From Gnetum montanum (lineage: Eukaryota; Streptophyta; Gnetopsida; Gnetales; Gnetaceae), in the NCBI GenBank assembly GCA_015680685.1, contig MNCI01038141.1:274657-315206 (forward strand): DNA of 40,550 nt, given 5' to 3'. The position numbers and the translations under genes were made by a program. This document shows, piece by piece, positions 33,430 to 40,550 of the stretch (positions are counted from its first letter, which is position 1; each line of letters starts with the position of its first letter). The notes under the pieces are model-generated. The model was not told the DNA's origin, searched no databases, and saw only the letters and a list, made by a program, of their open reading frames with translations.

Positions 33430-35101
33430 CATTACGGTATGGATCTTGCGTAGAGTTTGATTTGAAGGAGGCTTGAAGGAATTTGATATGGGGATGAAGG
33501 CTTAGGTAGACTATGGGGTTGAAAGAAAGGTCTTTTCTTTGATTAATCATTTAACCCCTTCAATTGATGATTAGGTTGCAAATTAATAGCCCTCATAGCA
33601 TTGCGTTGTTGCAGTTGAGCTGGTAGTTCACTCTGCATAGGAGGAGCAAGTGGCAGTTGTGCAACTAGAGGAGGAGTGTGTGCAGGGATAAGATGAGGGT
33701 AAGGATAGAAGGTGGCATTCCTTCTTTCATGTTGAGAAGAAGTTTGATAGTAATCAGAAGGATGATAGTAAGGCTAAATATTAGAAACATGACTGGAAGA
33801 GTCACGTGGAGACATGGGTTGTTGCACGTGGTAACCATATGGATCAGGCTATCAATAAGGGTATTGTTGCCTTGGCATTGCAAGTACCCATGATTGTGGT
33901 TGCGACCATTGTTGGTACTATTCTTATGGTTGTGGTGGAGCTCCACTTGGATAATACAGTTATTGCTAGCAAAACTTCCTAAGATTACCTTGAGGATAAG
34001 GCAACCTTCTAGATGTTTGCCTTTGTGTAAGTCATGGATGTAAGGCATACATCCTAAACTCTTGAAGATGTGATACAATGGGACAACATTCCTTAGGATG
34101 TTCATACTAGTAGAAATCACATTCGCAATCATCATCTAATTCACTATCTGCAACCTTTTCTATTATAGCAATTTTACCCTTACCTTTGTAATATCTACAG
34201 TCAGCTTCCTTGGCCCTCCTACACTCACGATCACTACCTTGTTCTTTGGAATCTTCAGCAATTTTGAGTCCCTTAACTAATCAACCTTGGCTGTAAGTTT
34301 AGATTGGAGCTGTTGAAGTGGCAAGGCTTTCCTATGCATCTTCTCATCAAATATGGATTCGTCCTCACTATTGTAGAATTGAACCTCCTTGGAAGAATCA
34401 CAATTGTACTTTGTTGCACTTTCTCTTTTTCTTAGTTCATCCTCCTCTTTGACAACTTGCTCTATTAACCTTTGTACCTGATGGATAGTTAGTTCTAACA
34501 ATCATCCTTGGACATAGACACCAAGGGTTTTCCTTGTTTCATTATGAAGCCCGTCCATAATGTGGTGAAGTTGAGCCAATTGATAGTAACCATGGCCAGG
34601 GCATTTGTGCATCAAGGCATAGTATCAACCAATGGTAGCATCTAAGGGTTTGTGTGTTTCTTATTTTCATCCTTGAATTTACTTCCTTAAGTTGGACACG
34701 TTGGAGTATGTTTGATACTTATCATTGAACATATCAAGCATAGTACTCCATCATTTGATAGATTCTGGTTCTAACGACTAGTACCAGTTCTTTGCTTCTT
34801 TAATGAGTGTCCTAGGGAACAACTTTAGTTTCTACCACTTGTTTTCTATGTTTTTCAAGGCACATTCATTGTAGAAAGCTTGAAGATGATTTTTTTGATT
34901 AGAGTTATATCCTCCTTCAAATCAAGGAATATTGTTCATATCCAACCATTTGATCCAACTATCTTTCACATACCTTGTTGGAATTCTAACTACCTCTATG
35001 ATGTTAAGCATACTTTGGGTAGCAAATAGAGGCTAATCAAGGCCCTAATCATGGTGCCTATGATTCCCTCTACTACCCCTTCATTCATGGTGATGTGCCT
35101 C
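33430..35101 (-). pseudogene. gag: Copy C gag, cut by copy D's LTR
   Basis: From 35101 the minus strand gives a His-rich basic segment, then DSWIKWLDMNN, the capsid part with TLIKEAKNWY and TMLDMFNDKYQ near 34730, and YYALMHKCPGHGYYQLAQLHH near 34580. An open frame at 34277-34501 follows (LTIHQVQRLIEQVVKEEDELRKRES). A zinc knuckle lies near 34077-34128 (C-DF-Y-stop-YE-H-PKEC-C; second Cys changed to Tyr). A long low-complexity linker leads to the protease. The 5' part of gag is missing because the LTR at 35102 interrupts it. Confidence 0.8.
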
Positions 35102-35922
35102 TAATGAGTGGCAAGGTACCCCTACGCTCAACCATATGAATTCAAGCATTTCACACACGATCCAGTCAAATTCCAAGGGCTAAGTGCCTATGTGCCTTGT
35201 GGAATGATAACGGGTTAATTAATCATTATCTTCCCAAACTTACTTGTATGTCACAGTTGTATGGTTAAGTAAGCTTGAGGTATATGATTTTTATGGTTTT
35301 TATGTGTTTTCTATCCTACGCTAATAAGGAGGGGAGAGAGAAGTAACTAAGTAACTAATATAAATTAACTATTCATTAACTAAGTTCTAAGTACTCCTAA
35401 CACCAGTATCCATTCCCACTTTCCGTACACATCCTGAACTAGTGCAATGCTACTGGGATTACCAAATGCTAATTGTTACTAGGTTACCAAGCGCTACACG
35501 CATGCTCGAAGTGGTTGTACTGAGTGTAATTAACTAAGAGAGTTGTAGGGTGATAGAAATCATTAATTAACTATGAAAGAATTAAATAATAATTAACACT
35601 AATTAATCTATTTTGTATGTTGCAAGGTTTATCATAAAGTTTATATTTACTGTTGTACACAAAGTGTGCTCAAGTACACAATGCTCGAATAAAGATCCAT
35701 TCACTCTATGACTCCTACTACGGGCACGTAGAAATAATTCTAACTCTGGAGGGAGAAAATGGCAAGAGTTTGGCTAAGCGACTAATTCTTAACTATGGAA
35801 ACCAAAGGTGCCACTTCTTATTTATAGATAATGAGACAGGCCATGATATCGGGTATCCGATATTGCATGGTCAATCCGATATCGCAGACGCGATATGATG
35901 TATGCGATATCATGGTTCATCA
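35102..35922 (-). mobile_element. Family 1 LTR of copy D (3' LTR), 821 bp
   Basis: The + strand edges are TAATGAGTGGC and GGTTCATCA. The right side carries TACCCCCATGATTG, so it is the 3' LTR of a minus-strand element extending right. The left side is gag coding sequence of copy C, with no PBS. Copy D therefore inserted into copy C, and the expected left target duplication is GCCTC (35097-35101). The TATA box is at 35819-35826, with several GATATC palindromes between it and the edge. Confidence 0.85.
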
Positions 35923-37782
35923 TACCCCCATGATTGAATGAAAACTCATCCTTGAGTTCCTTACAAAATATTGGGAAGGTATGGGATTATTGACTGAATG
36001 ACTATTGATGGTGGAATAGTTTGACTGACTCAACATGCCCAGTGAACGGATCAACAATACAATACATGACAGCATTACTTTTCATGACCACAAAAGTGAA
36101 CACTATACATAAATGACATCCAACCTTATTGGCAGGTAAAAGAGAAGAAGGAGAGAGAGAAAAAAGAATGAGACATGTTGCTACCGATGCCAATATTACG
36201 CCTATCATTGTTCATCCATAACCATGCCACCAATCTTGCTCTTTTTGTGAATGTTCCAATTCTTGTCCATCTTGAGTACATCCTCCAGGCCCAGTCCATT
36301 ATTGTATGATTACCATCTACACACACAACACAATCACAAATGAGCAAGGGTAGATAAATCATAATGTATTTGATACCTTGCTTCGACGTGAAGTTCATTT
36401 GCTAAGTTGTGGTTATGGCAAATACTGGTTTTGGAATTTCAACACTAGTGACTACCTAAGGTGTAGAGGTTAGCAAAATTTGAAAAATTTTGTGCCCGGG
36501 TCCCCATGATGAAGAGCAAACCTCCAGTAGCGATAGGGTGGGAAAAAGAGAAGGAATAAGAAAGATGGAGAAAAAGGAACAACAAAAATGCCAATAAAAT
36601 GGATGTTATGGATGGGGATGAAACAGGTGATTGCAGGAAATGTTTAAGGGAAAGAAGTTAACTAGCGCACCCAAAAAGGAATGCCAGTGGGTCCTCCCCA
36701 AAGCAAGCTTATTCCCTTGATGCCCTGACAGACCCACAAACCAAAGAGTCCATAGGCGCTAGGAATGTCCTTGGGAAGCAAGAGTTAAAAACTTACCCAC
36801 AAGAAATTACCAAGGAAGAACAATGCATCAACCAAGATACAGACTAATGATAAAATCAGCAATGAGGTGAGAAATGGAAAAGAAAGGTGGAGAGGAGAGG
36901 ATGGAATGGAAACCCAAAAACAAGGTTGTGTAAAGTCCCTTGTGTGTTTCATGGTTACTGTGATCGAGTAGAACTTGTTCCAAATATGGACTCAAACCAA
37001 TCCACATTTAGTGATCTCGCATCAACACATTTGACCAACCCATCTACTTAGAGCAACAAGAATGCCTCTACAAAATGTCACCACCATTCCAAGGAGAGTG
37101 AGATGGAGAACCAAGAAGCGAGAAGGGGCTTAGTTAGAGGGAACCTTTAGGCATGGGTAACATGTCTTTCCAGTGCCATAACCAATGTATGTAGCCCAAG
37201 ATCATTATTGTGTCTACAGGGTGTGCTTTGAATTCTCACCTTTTTTTTTCATGTGAGAACCCCACCATGCAAAGACTTATTATTATTATTTGAACTTGGC
37301 TTCTGGTGATTTGATGAATGGTCAAAATGGTGGAAAACCCAAAGAAAAAGCATCCAAGCACTCAAGAAAATAGCTAGTACAAATGCATAGAATCCCTTTG
37401 AAGTCACACCCTTTTCATCTTTTGAGTCTTTCCTTAGTCTAAGAAATACCCAATCACCAATTCATTAATAGTTTTATTAAAGAAAGGGATTATACAACTC
37501 CAAGCCAAGGAAGACCATAGGATTTTATGGATGTATGAATGACGTGGACTCATTGCCTATTAATCAAAAGAACCATACCTTAATATCGACATCATACTTC
37601 AATGGTAAAATCCAAACATTAACAATCAATATGATATTATTCATACCACCATCATGAACACTTATTGGTTGATGAACAAAATAAAGTAATCACACAAAAA
37701 AAAACAAGAAAGATTAAAGAAATGTGCAAAACAAAAAATATGAAAAAACAAAAACTTAGAAAGAACTAAGGGCCTTCAATGG
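35923..37782 (-). mobile_element. Copy D: 3' non-coding region, about 1.9 kb
   Basis: It parallels the copy C and E regions. A 90-codon frame at 36126-36398 shares a DRRNIGIGS-like patch with a frame of copy E (RRRNLGVGS at 40342-40542), followed by Ser/Phe/Leu-rich CT-tract translation. The nucleotide sequences are also alike, so coding selection is not shown. The hairpin block is at 37221-37276. Confidence 0.6.
37221..37276 (-). promoter_or_regulatory. Conserved hairpin block, copy D (best preserved)
   Basis: The outer arms are GTGCTTTG and CAAAGAC. The inner arms TTCTCAC and GTGAGAA form a perfect 7-bp inverted repeat around a T-rich loop of 12 bases. In element RNA (minus strand) this would give a two-level hairpin with an A-rich loop. 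Confidence 0.5.
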
Positions 37783-39080
37783 TTAGCTGAGGTGGCCATC
37801 TCCTCCATGACTGAGTTGGAATGAGGAGATCTGAAATAATGAGCAAGGTTGCCCACTTACAGAGGTAGCATATGTCCTGGCTGACCTAAACTCACAGAAA
37901 GGTTTTGTTTGTTGCGCATTGACTAACAGTCTCTTTTCTAGGCTCTCAGGTTTATATATGGTCATGGCCCCTGAAGGAAACGTTACATAAATAATGTAAG
38001 ATCCTTCCCACGGTGTTTGAAATTTGGTCCGTTGTGACACATGTGTGGGTTCTAGTAGAGGACCTTATCTCCTAGTTGGTACTTAACTCTCCTAATTTTT
38101 AGGTCATGACATTATTTATTAAATGCCTTGTGCAACTCATTAGATGACAGGGCAGCTAGTCAGTTCTCATCTAGCAAGTTAAGAGTCATTAACCTTTGTT
38201 TTTGTGCTAGATCGAAGTCAATGTTGAGGTCACATGTTGTGGTTAGTATACGGAGCTTAGTTTGGATAGGGAGCGTTGAAAGCTTTCCATACACTAACTC
38301 GTAGAAAGAGTAGCCTATAGGGAGTTTCCACGTGGAGCGGTATGCCCAAAGAGCATCATTTAGTTTAGTGCTCCAATCTCGCCTATATTTGCTAATAGTT
38401 TTGGTCAGTATCTTGGTAATCTCCCTATTGGTAACCTCGGCTTGACTATTTGCTTGGGGGTGGTATGGTGTAGTCAATTTGTGCTCAACCCCTAAGCATT
38501 GCATCATCTTTCGAAACGTTGCACCTGTAAAGTGTGTACTATTATCTGAGATAAGTGCACGAGGCACACCAAACCTATTGACAACTTGTTGTTGAACAAA
38601 TCGTGCAGCTGTAGATGATGTGCAATCTTTAATAGCAGCTGCTTTAGCCCATTTTCTTAAGTAGTCTACAACAACTACGATGTAAGCTTTTCCATTGGAC
38701 ATTGGTGTAATGTGCCCCATGAAATCAATCCCCCAAATGTCGAAGGGTTCTAGCAGTTGAATGCATTGTTGTGGATCCTCCATTCTAATAGTCATTCCCC
38801 CATCACGTTGATAGCACTCACAAGATTGGACGAATTGATGGGTGTCCCGAAACAAGATAGGCCAATAATACCCTGCAAGCAGGATCTTAATAGTTGTTTG
38901 TCTCCTAGCATAGTGACCCCACAAGGGCCCTCATGAGCATTTTGGAGAACTCTTAGTTGATCTCTATAGAGAACACACCATCGAACTAAGTCATCGGGAC
39001 ATACTTTGTAAAGTTTTCCATTGATTTCCATAAAGTACTTGGCTCTATGAAGAAACTGTTGTTTCTTTTTAAGGTCCAAC
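37783..39080 (-). pseudogene. pol: Copy D integrase domain (best preserved in the window)
   Basis: A 254-codon frame (38160-38924) holds GIDFMGHI (first Asp), IVVVDYLRKWAKAAAI, ALISDNSTHF (second Asp), PYHPQANSQAEVTNRE (catalytic Glu) and AYRSTWKLPIGYSFYELVYG. The zinc-binding N-terminus lies in the overlapping frame 38792-39079 (HEGPCG; then, after a frameshift near 38900, SCECYQR with the Cys pair disturbed). The GPY/F motif is in 37783-38040 as TPWEGSYII. At least two frameshifts and two stops separate these parts. Confidence 0.88.
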
Positions 39081-39127
39081 TCTTGTGGTGTTTGTTGGAT
39101 AAGGAGATAGGTCAGAATGCTACTGTA

Positions 39128-39454
39128 CTAGTTTTTCTTCATGGGTGATTGGTCATTCACTACACTGGCAAAGAGGAACTCATCAAGGAAGTGATTGGAA
39201 ATAGGATACTCATCCTCTTTGTTGTCCCAGCGCAACCGAGATAAATGATCAGCAACTACATTCTCAGTGCCTTTACAATTGATAATCATTAGATCGAACT
39301 CTTGTAGGATTACCAACCATCGTATAATATGGGGGCTTACCATTGGCTTATTCACGAGGAACCAAATTGCATTATGATCTGTATGTATGAATACTTTGTA
39401 TCCCAATACATAGTGCCTAAATTTTTCTAGTGCAAACACTACAACAATTAATTC
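39128..39454 (-). pseudogene. pol: Copy D RNase H, interrupted by copy E's LTR
   Basis: The minus strand from 39454 reads ELIVVVFALEKFRHYVLGYK, then VFIHTDHNA, VADHLSRLRW and a linker to integrase. The catalytic Asp of TDH is present. The frame begins exactly where the LTR starts. The codons before Glu, and all RT, lie beyond the inserted element, outside the window. Confidence 0.85.
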
Positions 39455-40200
39455 TGATGAGTGGTGAGGTACCCCTACACTCAACCATACGAATACGAGC
39501 ATGTACGCGCGATCCGGTCGAACTTCGCAGACCAAATGCCTTAACGCCACAAGAAACACTTAGGGTTAATCGTTCGTTGTCTTCCCAGGCTTGCTTGNNN
39601 NGTTCTAGCCTAGCGATGAGTAGCCGATTCCTTAACTAGCCGTACACATTGGACTACTACTGGGATTACCAAGCGTAGATCCTGGAATACGCTACTGGGT
39701 TACCAAGCAGTCACAATGCTCGTAGTTAAGTCGTACTCACGAGTTGCGACGAGCAGCCAATTCCTTGATTAGCCGTACACATCCGTAGATGCTCGTAATC
39801 AAGTCGTACTCATGTGCACTAGGAAAGTAATAAATAACAATAATTAAAACCATGTACTGCAAGGTTTATCCAATCAAGTTCATCTTTATTTCCATACACA
39901 ACTTGTGTTCAGGTTACAAAGTAGCTCGAATAAAGAGCCGTTCACTCTAGGACTCCTACTGCGGGCACATGGGAAATTAATCTAACTCTGGAGTGTTCAA
40001 ACTGCCAGAGATTCGCTACTTCTAGCCAGGATTGGAAAATAAGGGGAGTGCCACCTCTTATTTATAGATATGGCGACGGACCGCAATATCGCGTACGCGA
40101 TATCGCAGGGAAAGATGTGATATCACGTATGCGATATCGCAGGGGATGCGATATCGCGACGGCCGCGATATCGCGGCGCTATGCATGTCGCGTCTCATCA
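39455..40200 (-). mobile_element. Family 1 LTR of copy E (3' LTR), 746 bp or more
   Basis: The + strand edges are TGATGAGTGGTGAGG and GCGTCTCATCA, followed by TACCCTTATG. It is the 3' LTR of a minus-strand element continuing past the window end, inserted into copy D's RNase H. The left target duplication should be AATTC (39450-39454). It is the least decayed LTR here: CpG-rich palindromes are intact, the TATA box is at 40059-40066 and the poly(A) signal at about 39884. Four Ns at 39598-39601 hide some length. An internal imperfect duplication lies at about 39615-39739 and 39748-39811. Confidence 0.88.
40081..40185 (-). promoter_or_regulatory. GATATC palindrome array in U3 of copy E
   Basis: In about 100 bp there are five GATATC cores, four of them as GCGATATCGC and one as GTGATATCAC, plus an AATATCGCG variant. 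They lie between the TATA box and the LTR edge and so fill nearly all of U3. Weaker versions occupy the same place at 3118-3185, 9611-9672 and 35842-35912. Confidence 0.6.
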
Positions 40201-40550
40201 TACCCTTATGACTAAATGAAAACTCGTCCTTGAGTTCCTTACAATGATATCAGGTAGGTATGGGATTATTGAGGGGAATGGAACTAATGGGGTGACATGT
40301 GAACGGATCCTTATTACAAGACTTGACACAACTGGTGTTCATCACAACAAGGGTGAACACCTTATTACAATGACATCAGGCCACATTTGGCAGCTAAGAG
40401 AATAGAGGAGAGAGAATAGAAGAGAAGAAGAGAGAAGAGTCTTGCTGCTCCCAACGCCTAGATTGCGCCTTCTGTTGTCCATCCGTAAGCACATTATCCG
40501 TCCTGCTCTTTGCACAACTACTTTAGTGCTGCTCCATTCCAAGTGTTTGC
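40201..40550 (-). mobile_element. Copy E: start of 3' non-coding region
   Basis: It opens with TACCCTTATGACTAAATG and GAAAACTCGTCCTTGAG, then matches copy D's 3' region. The window ends before the integrase would be reached. Confidence 0.75.

Noticed and set aside
33665-34135. 156-codon minus-strand frame with membrane-like composition
   Set aside because: It overlaps the copy C gag knuckle and linker in another frame; the hydrophobic look comes from low-complexity sequence.
35102-40200. CRISPR-like or satellite array from the recurring LTR sequence
   Set aside because: The repeats are 0.75-0.95-kb LTRs with retroelement coding sequence between them, in a plant-type sequence.
1-40550. tRNA, rRNA or other structural RNA genes
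   Set aside because: No complete cloverleaf or rRNA signature was found; tRNA-like strings are primer binding sites or the doubtful SINE fragment.

Overview
The window looks like intergenic DNA from a large plant genome built almost entirely of decayed LTR retrotransposons. It is AT-rich, has no intact host gene, and its recognisable proteins are all Ty3/gypsy gag, protease, reverse transcriptase, RNase H and integrase remnants. Primer binding sites and LTR promoters are of plant type. The integrases recall those of seed plants with very large genomes (conifer-like), but the species cannot be fixed from this sequence. The assembly is draft: single N bases at 1826, 13690 and 14233, an 859-base N run at 15752-16610, and 4 N at 39598-39601.

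Family 1 ('TGATGA family': LTRs 746-955 bp, + strand edges TGATGAG...TCATCA) appears six times. Copy A is a minus-strand gag remnant (about 340-2215) with PBS and 5' LTR (2357-3241). A plus-strand solo LTR lies at 9603-10557 with an exact 5-bp target duplication ATTGC. Copies B, C, D and E lie head to tail on the minus strand from about 19490 to the window end. B and C share one LTR (26975-27793). D's LTR (from 35102) interrupts C's gag. E's LTR (from 39455) interrupts D's RNase H. LTR decay falls from B/C through D to E, as nested insertion predicts.

Family 2 is element F (3513-9223, minus): 1.1-kb LTRs, an initiator-Met-type PBS, gag, protease, integrase C-terminus and a chromodomain remnant, so a chromovirus. 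It has lost RT, RNase H and the integrase core, and carries about 0.55 kb of unrecognised decayed ORF where they should be.

Between 10563 and 19490 are a plus-strand Tat/Ogre-like integrase tail (12255-12483) with a probable 3' LTR (from 13464), a minus-strand gag-like fragment with a possible PBS and LTR across the N gap (about 15060-16989), a GC-richer island of unknown nature (about 17170-18200), and a decayed gag zinc knuckle (18699-18744). A perfect 196-bp inverted repeat at 13691-14429, bounded exactly by single Ns, is best explained as a contig placed backwards. Flipping it merges its end with the next contig and restores a plausible LTR order of U3, TATA and poly(A) signal.

The signals most worth following are the GATATC-centred palindrome arrays that fill the short U3 of family 1, the AGATGTCT/AGACATCT cluster in element F's LTRs, a conserved hairpin in the long 3' non-coding region of family 1, and the unrecognised ORF in element F.
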